DNA of 64,000 bases from Berberis thunbergii (Eukaryota; Streptophyta; Magnoliopsida; Ranunculales; Berberidaceae). This document shows positions 1 through 12,299 of this stretch, in pieces. A program made the translations under genes and the position numbers. The notes beneath the pieces were generated by a model. The model saw only the letters and a list, made by a program, of their open reading frames with translations, was not told where the DNA came from and ran no database searches. Each line of letters begins with the position of its first letter. Position 1 is the first letter of the stretch. The stretch covers positions 124,001 through 188,000 of the forward strand of contig QNQO01000604.1 in NCBI GenBank assembly GCA_003290165.1, written 5' to 3'.

Positions 1-3000
1 AACGCTGGGGCCCGTATTTCCTCGAAATCATCATGACACATGTATGACTTAGGGATGTAACCATTTTTATGTATCATCAAAAATGGATCCAACAAACTGA
101 TATCTAGTAGCACAAAATATAAATATATGGGGGCAAATCAAATTGGCATATAAAATTAAGGAGCAAAAAATAATTTTAAATATAAAATTATATGTGGACA
201 AACTTTTTTCAAAAGTTAGTGAAAGCACTTGCCCTTAATTGATCCCATGTAGATCTGTGCCTGTGTATGGAGTCCTTAAATCATCGATGATACTTTCAAA
301 CCTTAGAATCCATGAAACTAGGATTACTATCCAACATTTTGGTTATCATGATATTTCACCCATGACATCTAAATTGGTTATATCTGCCTATTTATTTCTT
401 TCTTTCTATCAAAATATCATAAAAAATGAAATAATACACGATAAACTAGATCTAACAAGGAAGGTAGGGCACATTGTGGGTGGGGGAGATTCATATGTGG
501 ATGCCCTAATGATGTAAGGAGATTTTAATAGAGATACCCCAACTCCAACAGTTCCAACTCCAAATCTTGAGAAATAAATAGTTAGGGCAGAATCATTTTG
601 GCTTTCCAGCGAGTCCCCACAATAAACATCCCCAAAACAAACTTACGAGAAACAAACAGAATTTTTGTCTTCAAGAACCCCCCAGCCACTCACTGAATCA
701 AAAGGATGCCTTGAGCAAGGGAAGGACAAGTACTAAGTAATGGGACCCCATGCATGTGAGTGTGAGTACCCTCTCAGATCCTTTTTATCCCTTCTCAAGG
801 CAATATATGCTCCCATGTGATGCCAAATCATGTTAGATATACCGGATATACTGGACACCCTTTTCCCCTCCCACCAAGATTCTCTATCTTCATTTATTTT
901 TTCTAAATTAAATAATATTGTTTTAGTTAAAAAAATAAATATAAAAGGAAATCCGATTTTTGCTATTAGGATGATGTAGCGTGATCTTGAAAGAATTATG
1001 AAATCCTAATAGTGTTTATGTGTATCTTAAAGTTTGAAAATTCAACATCATTCTAGTTGCAAAGCTTGGTTGCAATACCCGATTCTCTAGCCTTACTAAA
1101 AAAATCATATCTAACATTGCTTTTATTCTAATACAATAGCAAGTTCATAATCGCATAAGAAATTTTTTTTTCGTTCAACTTAACAGACGACTACATATTA
1201 ACTTACGGTTTAAAAACATGACCTAAATAATGTAATCTTCACTTTTAAAGTTCCCCTCAACAAGAGGCGTCCAGCATTCGGTGATATCAAAAATCACATT
1301 TGTCTTTGATTATCGATTATTCTTAGGACCCTTTTTTGGTCTACTTGGCTAAGTGTATGTTTCCAAACCCAAGCTCATGGTTAGCTAGTTTATGATTGTT
1401 AAAGTCACCAATACGTTGACAAGCAAAGTAGTGAAATTTCATACCAACACCTCGAACAATTATTTCCACAATTAGAGAAAACAAAAATAGAAGGTTGAAT
1501 GTGACCTTCCACCTAAAAGTCTCCCACCTTCTACTGTCCTCTTTTTAGCTTGGATCGAAATTATTAAAGCTAGTGTTCTACTTAAGTTTGCATACCATTT
1601 AACATATTTTCAGATAAAAAAAAACAGCAAATACTATGTTTGGGACTCATAATTGTGTTAAGAAATTTTATGTTTTGACGCAAATGAACTCAACCTAACC
1701 CTTGTCATGTGCGAGTGAAAATTTCCTTAACCCTAATTTACACGGCATTGCTTCTTAAGACTATATAACCGTGTGCGAAACAGAGTAAATCCTCGTATGA
1801 ACATTTCCCCACTTGTAATAGTCAAAATGGTCCCCAACATCAACATGTTATTACCAACTCTAAGTTATAAGACTTGCAAAAAAAAGTTACTAAATGGGAT
1901 GCTGAAACCTGCTACAGATAACCCCTAAAAATGGTGGATCTTTTACCATCAAAACATGTTGAGGTCTTAATCACTTTGAATGTCTTTCAATTGCCATTTT
2001 TATTTTTGGTTTATTATTTGTAGGGTTTTTTGTTTAGTTTGCATTTGCTAATTTATACCTATTAGAGTTTGGTCTTTATTTTGAAAATTAATTGAGTCTA
2101 ATACTTGTTATATAACGGAACCATTAAGTCCACGTGATTAACTAGTCAAGACTAATTTTTTGATCATTTTACCCTTTCCCTACACCTCGTTAAATTTTTT
2201 ATTTTTTAAAATAAAAAATCTCATATACTAGAAGGACTTTCCGATAGCATTCTCATATACTTCATTTGATGTTCTACTGAGATTTAGTACTTAGTGACCT
2301 TCCCCATTTACTTATGATGAAGTATTGCTTATTCTTTTGGTTAATTAAAAGAAAACATCTCTATTAATTTAAGCTACAAAGCCCCATGAGTTTATTGATA
2401 AAAATACACAAAATGAACGACAACAGACATACATGTTAGTTTAATCATTCAATTGAAACTTGAAATCAAAACAGATGGACCAACAAAAATATCCATGGTG
2501 TATTGGTCATCTCCTCTCATATTGTTCCAGGCTTTGATTGAGATCGACACCCATCCAACACACCGGACCACTCACTAAAATTTTATGAAAAGATTCAACA
2601 GTCTATATTCAAAACGACACCGCATCCACATCTATCAAACGAGTCACAATTGCACCCATAACAAACCAAATAATTGTGAAGATAACAAAAGGGTGGGGGA
2701 GGGCCGAGGGGCAGGGGGAGTGATAAGGGTGTGGAATGTGAGGCGAAGTAAGTAAAGGTGGAGTCGTGTGATCAGATGCTCATTGGCCCTTCTTACCCAA
2801 TTGCTCATTTATTTTCGGTTAAAACACTTTCTTTTTCTCAATGTTCGTAATAATTTGGCAATGGGGGTTTGATTTGGGGTGGATTCGATCTGGCAAAGAG
2901 AAGGAGAGGTGCAGGGAGAAAGAAAAGAAAAAAAAATTGAGAGGTTTTTTTTTTGAAAGGCAAACAAGGTTCTTAAAGGATCCCAGAACCCATAAAGATG

Positions 3001-3037
3001 ACGCAAGTTGGGTTTGAACTCATGACCTGTGGTACTG
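1..3037. other. AT-rich intergenic DNA, no gene seen
   Basis: No reading frame here has recognisable protein similarity, and the base composition is AT-rich with many short A and T runs. A purine-rich G tract lies at about 2690-2770. A short ORF at 239-517 and another at 2809-3006 look like chance openings. The stretch ends exactly where the first LTR begins, at a TGTAATACCC motif at 3038. Confidence 0.6.
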
Positions 3038-5632
3038 TAATACCCGCCTAATTAAAAAAATTTCTTATTTATTAATTGTGGCATATATATTGTTATCTCA
3101 TTTATAGGGAAAAAGATTTTTTTTATTTGCCATTGCTAAATAGGATAAAGTGTGTGTGTATTTAGCCAAAATTTTGTAAACCCTAATGTTGATGGATTGT
3201 TACTCAATTGTATTTGGACTTGGTTTTGGGCTTTTTAGTTAATTAATGATTATGGTTTTATTGTTTGTGAAAGAGGGTGGGTGCATTTGAAAGTTCGATG
3301 GGGGCGAATAGCCACCCACCAAGTATATAAAAAAAGAGAAGTAACAAAACCTTTTTTTCCCTCATTTTCTTTTATCATTTCCTTCTTCTTTTGTGCAACA
3401 AGAAGAGCAAGATTGCTCTTCCTCTTACCCTTTTCGGCGGCAACGAAGGCGAGAGAAGTCGTGAGGGAGAGACTTCAAGCGAGGAAAGGGACGAGGGTGC
3501 GAGTTGATGGCTAGTTTGATCTGTGGTGTGCTATCTGTTGAGGATATGTAGAGAAGAGAAGAAGAGAAGGTTGAACAACATGACAACTATTCAAAGGTTT
3601 TGCTGCAACGACCTCCTCCGCTTCGCCTCTGTGAATCTTGACCATCTCACTGAGACATTCAACATGTCGTTCTACATGACGTACTTGGCAAGATGGCCTG
3701 ATTACTTCCATGTTATTGAAGCTTCTGGAAATTGAGTCATGGGTTATATAATGGGAAAAGTTGAAGGGCAGGGTGAATCTTGGCACGGTCATGTGAGTGT
3801 TGCTCCAGAGTACAGAAGGCAGCAGCTAGCCAAGAAACTCATGAACATGCTCGAGGATATTAGTGACAAGATTGATAAGGCTTATTGCGTGGATCCGTTG
3901 CGCAATCCTTTACGGTTTGCACTCTCCAGTGAGTTCTCTTTTACCCTTTACAGTTTGTTTTATGTGATGGTTATGATAGTTATGTGTTGTATGGTTAATC
4001 TACTTTGATTAAACCCCCATTTTCTTTCTTCCTTATTTTGCCCTTAATTTGGTAGATTACATTGATGGGGTTTGATTACTTTGATTAATTGATTTGAATG
4101 AATGAAAGGATACCCATTGTAGTTCACGTTGATTTTAGGCAATTGTCAAGGCATTTGGGGTTTTCCAGGTCATCATCATCATTAGAAAAACATGTGATTG
4201 AGTAGGGTTTGTGTAAGACTAAGGAACACCTGAGTGTTATCATGAAGAAAATTTGGGCAAATTGTATCTCATAGGTTAGATCAGATGTTACAACATTTAG
4301 GTAGTAGGTGTTTGTGCGTTTTGGGATTTGTCAAATCCCATTGGGTTGAAATTGAAATTCTTCATATGTGTCCATATGGTTTATTAAAGTTGATTGTCAA
4401 AGTGTTGTGCCATTATCAGAAATATTTTCTCGTTAATTGTCAAAGGTTATAGATACATTGCTCATTTGTTTGATGAAATTCCTTGATGAAATAGAAGATG
4501 GATTTGGGGAAGTTTTACAAGAATGAAATGAGTCAATTTTGCTTAGTTCCTAATGTATCTCAGTGTCATATGTTCTTTTGATCACGACCTGGAAGATATT
4601 ATCTTTAGAGTATTTCTTTGGACCTATTTACATAGGAAAGTATAGGTGAGTTTATATTCAGGTGGTTTGTGACTAGTACTTGCTTGAATGTATCCATTAC
4701 TAAGGGGAAATAGTTTATGACTGCAAGTTCATTTGCGATTGGGGTTGAGAGAGGCTATCACTTTGCATGTGATGGATACATACATTTTTCCCTTGTTTAG
4801 AATTCATAGTTGTATTGAGAATTCTTAGTTGAGAACTTGCTCAAAAAAGGTGTGTTTGAAGTTATAGGCTATGACAAATCTGACTAGTGTGCATTTATTG
4901 TTTACTTATGGGTGTAACTTGGTTGTATCTAGTGGGGTAGTTTTGAAGTCGCATCAGATTTGAACCGTTTGATAAAGGAATTGTTAAACTCCTTGGTGCA
5001 TATGAAGCGTGCTAGTGTGTCTAATAGTTGTCGAATGATTGTTAAGATACTTTTTACCAAACTAGGATACATGGGTTTATCCCTAAAATCACATTCATAT
5101 GTGTAGTAGTGTTTGATTTTGCACTATGGTTTGTTTCGTTTTGATGTCTCGTTGATTCTATTGATGTAGGACCATTTAAGATTAATGGTGTTCCTCTGTA
5201 TGTATGCATCTTGAAATGGTTATGTTCTTCCAAAGGAAGGGGAGGATTTCATTATGAATGACAAAATGTCACTTGATCATCGTGTTATTATAAAACATTA
5301 TTTATGAATATGCTATGCTTCCCCGAAAGAACGGTGGATACTGTGGTTGATTTACTTATGATTGACAAAGTGTCACCATAAAAGAGTTTTGACTTTTAGT
5401 TGATATTTTTTATGCTCTTTTCCACAACTTCGAAGAAAAGAAAATGTGAAAAGAAAAGAAATTTTTGTATACAGACTTGCTTGTATACGTGTGATATTAT
5501 AATGGGTATGCAGACTTGCTTGCATATCGGTGTACCGTTCCATGTGAGTTCAGTTGTACGTGTATATTTATAAAGAATATTTGCCAGTGATCGAACTTCA
5601 AGTGAGATGACATGACACTCGAGGAAAAGGTG
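3038..5632 (+). mobile_element. Long LTR copy L1 (Ty3/gypsy, Tekay-like derivative), 3' end missing
   Basis: This is a + strand copy of the long LTR seen complete at 17137-20269. It starts with TGTAATACCCGCC, the inner of two LTR-start motifs in this family. It runs through the block that reads GGTGGGTGGCTATTCG on the other strand in other copies, then through an NAA20 fragment, and stops near 5620. It lacks roughly the last 830 bp of the LTR. The stretch 3915-5600 has no coding content; it aligns base for base, reversed, with 6170-7860 and with the later copies. No TSD can be identified because the partner end is lost at an inversion junction. Confidence 0.8.
3580..3900 (+). pseudogene. NAA20: NAA20 5' fragment, copy 1 (NatB catalytic subunit)
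   Basis: The frame from ATG at 3580 reads MTTIQRFCCNDLLRFAS, then NLDHLTETFNMSFYMTYLAR, then VMGYIMGKVEGQGESWHG. This is the start of NAA20, the GNAT acetyltransferase that with NAA25 acetylates nascent proteins beginning Met-Asp, Met-Glu or Met-Asn. About 105 of some 174 residues are present. The acetyl-CoA-binding stretch (YRRQQLAKKLM) is included, but everything after KAYCVD is replaced by unrelated sequence. A TGA at 3733-3735 replaces the Arg codon expected after Gly-Asn, and three residues are missing after WHGHV. The coding part is continuous, which fits either a processed copy or a single large first exon. It lies wholly inside an LTR. Confidence 0.9.
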
Positions 5633-5660
5633 TCATCCTCAAAATCAATAAAATTTTCAT
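5633..5660. other. Inversion junction with patchwork filler
   Basis: Between the two facing LTRs the sequence is a scramble of short LTR-derived pieces. AAGGTGTCATCCTC resembles a segment found about 80-100 bp further into the LTR (near 17540). AAAATCAATAAAAT appears twice in a row around the join, once from each side. Such patchwork filler is typical of double-strand break repair in plants by end joining with template switching. The exact breakpoint can be placed only to within about 20 bp. Confidence 0.5.
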
Positions 5661-7889
5661 CCCAAAATCAATAAAATCGCGCGTGATAAACATCAAGCTA
5701 AACACAAACAACAACATCACACCAGTAGGTAGTTCCTCAATGAGGCAAAAGTGTCATCCTAATAAATAATATGCATTTACTAATACTTATGCTATAGAAG
5801 TTGACTATGGCAAGTCTGACCTGCAGAAATTGTTAGTAGACTTACCATACTGCACAAAACGGTTAGAAACAAACAAATAAAATTTATGAGTTATCAATCC
5901 TCATAAATGCAACAACAATACAAATCATATTAGACTATTATTGAAATATTAACAAAACACATTTTCTACCTTTAGGAAGACATATAGTTCTCATTCAATG
6001 GTTGAATGAATATTTAGTTTTTTCCTTTAAGGTAATTATGCACATACACAAAAAGAAATCTCGCTTCTTTTCTACAATCACACTATCCTCCATGTGCCGA
6101 ACACACCTCACCCAAGTGTGCCTCCCTTGCCATCGAAGCCACTCAGAGCGTACATGACCCAAGTGGGCTGCCACATCGAGTTATTGTCATCTCACCCGAA
6201 GTTCGATCACTGGCAAGTATTCTTCATAAATCTACACGTACAACCGAACTCACATGGAACGATGCACCGATATGCAAGCAAGTCTGCATACCCATAATAA
6301 TATCACACGTATACAAGCAAGTCTGTATATAAAAATTCTTTTCTTTTCACATTTTTTTTTCTTCAGAGTTGTGGAAAAGAGCATAAAAAATCTACTAAAA
6401 CTCAAAACTCTTTTATGGTGACACTTTGTCAACCATAAGTAAATCAACCACAATATCCACCATTCTTTCGGGGAAGCATAGCATATTCATAAATCATGCT
6501 TTATAATAACACGGTGATCAAGTGACATTTTGTCATTCATAATGAAATTCACCCCTTCCTTTGGAAGAACATAACCATTTCAAGATGCATACATACAGAG
6601 GAACACCATTAATCTTAAATGGTCCTACATCAATAGAATCAACAAGACATCAAAACGAAACAAAACATAGTGCAAAATCAAACACTACTACACATATGAA
6701 TGTGATTTTAGGGATAAACACATGTATGCTAGTTTGGTAAAAAGTATCTCAACAATCATTCGACAACTATTAGACACACTAGCATGCTTCATATGCACCG
6801 AGGAGTTTAACAATTCCTTTATCAAACGGTTCAAATCTGATGCGACTTCAAAATTACACCACTAGATACAACCAAGTTACACCCAAAAGTAAACAATAAA
6901 GGCACACTAGTCAGATTTGTCATAGCCCACAACTTCAAACACCTTTCTTGAGCAAGTTGTCAACTAAGAATTTTCAATACAACTATGAATTCTAAACAAG
7001 GGAAAAATGTATGTATCCACCACATGCAAAGTGATTGCCTATCTCAACCCCAATCACAAATGAACTTGTAGTCATAAACTATTTCCCCTTAGTAATGGAT
7101 ACATTCAAGCAAGTAGTAGTCACAAACCACCTGAATATAAACTCACCTATACTTTCCTATGTAAATAGGTCCAAAGAAATACTTCAAAGATAATATCTTC
7201 CAGGTCATGATCAAAAAAGCATATGACACTGAGATACATTAGGATCTAAGCAAAACTGTCTCATTTCATTATTGTAAAACTTCCCCAAATCCATCTTCTA
7301 TTTCATTAAGGAATTTCATCAAACAAATGAACAATGTATCTATAACCTTTGACAATTAACGAGAAAATATTTCTGATAGTGGCACAACACTTTGACAATC
7401 AACTTTAATAAACCATATGGACACATATGATGAATTTCAATTTCAACCCGATGAGATTTGACAAATCCCAAAACGCACAAACACCTACTACCTAAATGTT
7501 GTAACATCTTATCTAACCTATGAGATACAATTTGCCCAAATTTTCTTCATGATAACACTCAGGTGTTCCTTAGTCTTACACAAACCCTACTCAATCACAT
7601 GCTTTTCTAATGATGACGATGACCTGGAAAACCCCAAATGCCATGACAATTGCCTAAAATCAACGTTAACTACAATGGGTATCTTTTCATTCATTCAAAT
7701 CAATTAATCAAAGTAATCAAACCTCATCAATGTAATCTACCAAATTAAGGGCAAAATCAGGAAAAAAGAAAATGGGGGTTTAATCAAAGTAGATCAACCA
7801 CACAACACCTAACTATCAAAACCATAACATAAAACAAACTGTAAGGGGTAAAAGAGAACTCACTGGAGAGATCGCAAACCGTAAAGGAT

Positions 7890-8202
7890 TGTGCAACGAA
7901 TCCACGCAATAAGCCTTATCAATCTTGTCACTAATATCCTCGAGCATGTTCATGAGTTTCTTGGCTAGCTGCTACCTCCTGTACCTTGGAGCAACAGTCA
8001 TATGACCGTGCCAAGATTCACCCTGCCCTTCAACTTTTCCCATTATATAACCCATGACTCGATTTCCAGAAGATTCAGCGACATGGAAGTCATCAGGCCA
8101 TCTTGCCAAGTACGTCATGTTGAATGTCTCAGTGAGATGGTCAAGATTCGCAGAGGCGAAGCGGAGGAAGTCGTTGTAGCAAAACCTTCGAATAGTTGTC
8201 AT
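7890..8202 (-). pseudogene. NAA20: NAA20 5' fragment, copy 2
   Basis: The - strand ATG at 8202-8200 begins MTTIRRFCYNDFLRFAS and continues through NLDHLTETFNMTYLARWPDD and NRVMGYIMGKVEGQGESWHG. The Arg codon changed to a stop in copy 1 is still Arg here. Four residues (SFYM) are lost after ETFNM, and residues after WHGH are altered, with a stop in the QQLAKK region (TAG at 7969-7971). Similarity ends at the same place as in the other copies, near the GGATCC-type junction. It is the facing partner of copy 1, so the two NAA20 pieces are in inverted orientation about 4.3 kb apart. Confidence 0.9.
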
Positions 8203-8482
8203 TGATGTTGTTCAACCTTCTCTTCTTCTCTTCTCTACATATCCTCAACAGATAGTACACCACAGATCGAACTAGGCATCAACTCGCACCCTCGTCCCTT
8301 TCCTCGCTTGAAGTTTCTCCCTCACGACTTCTCTCGCCTTCGTCGCCGCCGAAAAGGGTAAGAGGAAGAGCAAGATTGCTCTTTCTGTTGCACAAAAGAA
8401 GAAGGAAAAGGAGAAAAGAAAAGGAGGAAGAAAAATGGTTTTGTTTTTTTGTTTGTTATATATATATACTAGTGGAATACCC

Positions 8483-8495
8483 GTGCCGTTGGCAC
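8483..8495 (-). other. Helitron 3' terminal hairpin
   Basis: On the - strand the sequence is GTGCC, loop AAC, GGCAC, then GGGTATTCCACTAG to the terminus. A perfect 5-bp stem ending 14 bases before CTAG is the standard arrangement for Helitron termination. Confidence 0.85.
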
Positions 8496-8682
8496 TATTA
8501 CAGGTTACATCCTACCTTCACGGCTATGTCGAATACTCACATTTGGGGCTATGTCATGAACAATTAAAAAATCAAAATTTCGACAGAGTTTCCTCTGTAT
8601 TTTTCAATATTGAAACCTGTCTGAACCTGTCATAAAAATTTATAATGGCAATCAATGCCATGAACACCACATAATATCTCCA

Positions 8683-8985
8683 CACACCAAAACCCAAGAG
8701 ATTATGAGCATCAAACTTCTGGGAAAATGGAACACAAAAAAAAAATTTCAAGAACCATGAAATTGTGAATACCCTATTTAAACCTTTATAAACTTTTGGA
8801 ATAATCAACCATCCAAATTCAACAGTCTCAAAATTTGAAACATTCAACCAAATTCAACATACCCAATCACAACATTCAATTAAATTCAACAATTAACCTT
8901 TGCAATATACAGTCTCAAAATTTTCAATATTCAACCAAATTCAACATACCCATCAAAACATTAGACCAAATTCCACATACCCGTG
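8683..8985. repeat. Helitron internal direct repeat 1a (partner 10857-11157)
   Basis: About 300 bp, starting near CCAAGAGATTATGA and ending near CATACCCGT, is repeated almost identically at 10857-11157. Within it a short AT-rich unit (ATTCAACCAAATTCAACATACCC and variants) recurs, and the same unit appears again at about 11620, 11715, 11820 and 12270. No coding content is supported. Confidence 0.8.
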
Positions 8986-9386
8986 AAGAAGATGAATCTT
9001 ACCTTCTTCGAAATCAATTTCCTGAAACTCTCGCACACCATGCAAAACCCTAACTTGGCGTAAAAAAGATCTGAAGAATGAAAGGAGAGAGTGAGAAGAA
9101 GAGATCTGAAAAAAAAAAAAAATTACGACCAAATCAAGAACACTTTTCAGCTACAAATTTCATAGATGAAAAACTCATCAAGAACACTTTTTTCGAAAGA
9201 CATCACAAAATACTTGCCATTTCAAGGTAGCATAGATTTTGACATGTCAAGGTAGCATGCACATCCAATTTATTTTGAAAATTATAAATCCATGATGAGT
9301 TATATCATGGAGTACCCATATGCAAGAAATAAATTTCCATCTAATTAATCAAACGATACGAAAACTTGCAGAGATATTTAAGGTAC

Positions 9387-9509
9387 CTCCATCAAGCTGG
9401 CACTACTCCGAGAGTCGAAACCACCAGGATTGTAGTCGGTGAGCCGAAGCAGCCTTCGAGAAATTGACGAAGTTTGTCTTCGATGACTACCACTCTCGTA
9501 ACGATCCAT
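9387..9509 (-). pseudogene. Exon-like ORF of an unrecognised gene in the Helitron
   Basis: The - strand ATG at 9509 opens 41 codons (starting MDRYESGSHRRQTSS, ending SSASLME). The opening ends exactly at a GTACC donor-like site, so it has the form of a captured first coding exon. The peptide is rich in Ser and Arg. A second stretch just upstream, about 9620-9740 on the same strand, reads RSRDRDRMSRRSQSGSHRSH and shares the SGSHR motif. I do not recognise the parent gene. It could also be a chance opening. Confidence 0.4.
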
Positions 9510-9984
9510 ATTCTACACATAAATCATCAAAGTTAACACTTCTTCAAACACAATAAACTAAATTTTCAAGCAAAACAAAACAAAATGCAGCAAAGCAAAC
9601 TCAGCCAAACTTACTTAAGAAGGAGGACTATGTGATGGATCAGATAAATGCGAACGATGAGAACCAGATTGTGACCTCCTTGACATCCTATCTCTATCTC
9701 TACTTCTAATTTCCTTCTTACTTCTCTTATCATCCAAACTCAAAATCCCTGACTACAGTGTTAGAGAGAATTCAACAGATTTTTATTTAATTTTTTTGTT
9801 TTTTTAAACCTCCAGTGGGGAGGGGCAACTAAGGGATGCCAGACCTTTATTACTCATCGTAAAAAAACGAATTACAATCAAAACGGGGGTGCATTACGAC
9901 TTTACCCGAATTAAAACAAAAAACATAAAAACCATGGACCAAAAGTGTTGTCACCAATAACCAAACAACAAATCGCACTCTGTT

Positions 9985-10470
9985 TCGCAGGCAAGCTCGC
10001 AGAAGTGCATCCCTCGCCCTTGCAGCAGCAGCAGGGCGTCCCTCGCAGAGCCAACAATTCGTCCCTCGCAGCAGTGCAACCCCTCGCATCAGCAGGTCGT
10101 CCCTCGCAGCAGTGCGTCCCTCGAAGCAGCAGCAGAAAGTCTGCAGCAGCAGCAGCGGTGCGTACCTCGCAGCAATCAGCGTAGCAGGCCGCAGCATTCC
10201 CAACCGCAGCAAATCAGCATCAGGCCGTGTCCTCGCAGCACAGACCACAGAAACGCAGCACAGACGCAGCAGCAGACCGTGTCTCATTGCGACAGACCGC
10301 AGCCTCGCAAACCACAGCATCGCAGCACCCAGCATACAGAGTACACTCTGTTTTGCAACAGAGTGCCCAGCCATCGCTGGTCCTTCGACTCGTCCCAAAT
10401 CCCTGCTGGCCAACTGAACAATCCCCAACATTGCGCGCATCCAGTGTGTGAGACATGAAAACACATAAAA
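9985..10470. repeat. GC-rich degenerate CAG island 1
   Basis: A GC-rich block with many CGCAGCAG, CCCTCGCAGCAG and CAGCACAGACC units, in strong contrast to the AT-rich surroundings. Long openings exist in nearly every frame (up to 215 codons on the - strand). They come from the repeat composition and show no protein family. A related block in inverted orientation is at 12300-12790. Confidence 0.7.
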
Positions 10471-11157
10471 GCTACCGCTACTCAACAGATTAGACAAACT
10501 CTAAATCCCTGACTACACAAAAATTACAGCAATTTGTGAAGAAAGAAATTCAATTTTAGTAAACTCTAAATCCCTAAATATGTTCCAATTTTAGACAAAC
10601 TCTAAATCCCTATCAAGGTCATTAAGGTATCCTCTCAAACAAACATTCAGGTATCTCAAAAGGCAATTACAACAACATTCAAACATACCCACAATAAATA
10701 TCTCTAAACCTTAGTAATAAACCCTTACGACTAATAAATTTTTTGACTCCCAACATCTTCCCCTCAAATAGACGACTCTAAACAAAACTCCCAAAAACAT
10801 GACAACCCAATGTATCTTAGCCAGATTCCAATGAATCAATCTATTGAACCATCTATATCCACCAAAAACCAAGAGATTATGACCATGAAACTTTAGGGAA
10901 AAAGGAACAAAAAAAAAATCCAGAACCATGAAATTGTGAATACCCTATTTAAACCTTTATAAACTTTTGGAATAATCAACCATCCAAATCCAACAGTCTC
11001 AAAATTTGCAACATTCAACCAAATTCAACATACCCAATCACAACATTCAAATAAATTCAACAATTAACCTTTGCAATATACAGTCTCAAAATTTTCAATA
11101 TTCAACCAAATTCAACATACCCATCAAAACATTAGACCAAATTACACATACCCGTCA

Positions 11158-12299
11158 CAACATTTTCCCAAATTTCTTTAGCTATTGAAACCCAAAAGTG
11201 AAAAAAGAAGAGATTTGATAAAGACGTAGAGGCGCTAGGAAAACCCCCTATCACAACATTCAACAGTAGAAAATGAAATCCCCAAAAAATAAAACATGTA
11301 GAATGAGAGTATACATGCTTAGTTATATGGTTGTTGAAAGAAGGAAAAAATCACCACGAGTAGTCAACATCCGAAGGAAATGAGTTAATTAACCATTTGA
11401 AGGAAATGAGTTAATGAAACATTTGAAGAAAAGCAAGTCAGTAGAAGGATTCACAACAAACAACAAACCACAAACATCACATTTTAATTGAGAATTTTTT
11501 AAGGTTGCTTACTAAGAAAAGCAAGTTAGTAGAAGGGTCACCTTCATTCAAAGAGAGGGACTCTCTGTTGGAATATAAATGTCCCAGTAATTGATGAACA
11601 TTTAGGCAACTGCTTTGAATGAAATTAAACATACCTATCACAACATGCAACCATATTTCTTTAGGATGGAAACACATAAGTGAAAAATCGAAGAGATTTG
11701 GGAGATATTGCAAAAATTTAACCAAATTAAACATACCCATCACAACATTCAACTATATTTCTTTAGGAGAGAAACCCAAAATTGAAAAATCGCAGAGATT
11801 TAAGATAGGGCAAAAAGTCAACCAAATTAAACATACCCATCACAACATTCAACCAAAAATTAAATTGCATGAAGGAAAATGATAAACCATACCTTCTCTA
11901 TAATTAGACAGAGTTCCTTACAGATGTTGAGAGTTCTGGTAAGAGATGATTCTTCGTGAGAGATGATGAGCATCTTTAGAGATCCATGAGAGATGATGAG
12001 AATTCAAGAGATTGGAAGTGATTGAGTGAGTGAAGAAGATGGAACTCTCGCACACCCTGCAAAACCCTAACTTGGCGTAAAGAAGATCTGAAGAATATGA
12101 AGAAGATTGTTTAACTTAGATCTGCAAAACCCTAACCCTGGAAAAAAAAATTGAAGAAGTCAAGTTAGTAGAAGGGTCACAAACATTCAAAGAGAGGGAC
12201 TCTATACTAGAATATAAATGTCCCAGTAATTGACGAACATTTAGGAAACTGCTTTGAATGAAATTCAAAAAAAATGAAACATACCTATAACAACATGCA
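11158..12299. repeat. Helitron interior with short direct duplications, no gene
   Basis: A segment at about 11510-11630 (AAGTTAGTAGAAGGGTCAC ... CTTTGAATGAAATT) is repeated at about 12158-12265. Another at 12040-12085 (TCGCACACCCTGCAAAACCC) repeats 9025-9075. Copies of the ATTCAACCAAATT unit lie between. No coding region is supported. Confidence 0.65.

Larger units (their letters stand above)
3038..8468. repeat. Large inverted repeat made of two facing LTRs
   Basis: Positions 3038-5620 and about 6170-8468 (continuing at 16370-16658 after a Helitron insertion) are reverse complements with scattered differences. Each arm is about 2.5 kb and contains an NAA20 fragment. Easily compared landmarks are the GTATACAGACTTGC / GCAAGTCTGTATA stretch (5467, 6320) and the TGACACTTTGTC block (near 5370 and 6420). 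The 0.5-kb spacer 5640-6160 is LTR sequence present only in the second copy. If transcribed through, the arms could fold into a long hairpin. Confidence 0.85.

Noticed and set aside
2940..3037. Possible tRNA-derived SINE because of GGGTTTGAACTCATGACC (B-box-like)
   Set aside because: No A box at the right distance and no second copy in the window to define ends.
3580..4008. A working NAA20 gene
   Set aside because: All three copies have in-frame stops or missing residues and lack the C-terminal third.
9850..10497. 215-codon ORF on the - strand, with several overlapping ORFs on both strands
   Set aside because: It lies in the GC-rich CAG-type repeat, opens in many frames at once and shows no family resemblance; compositional artefact.
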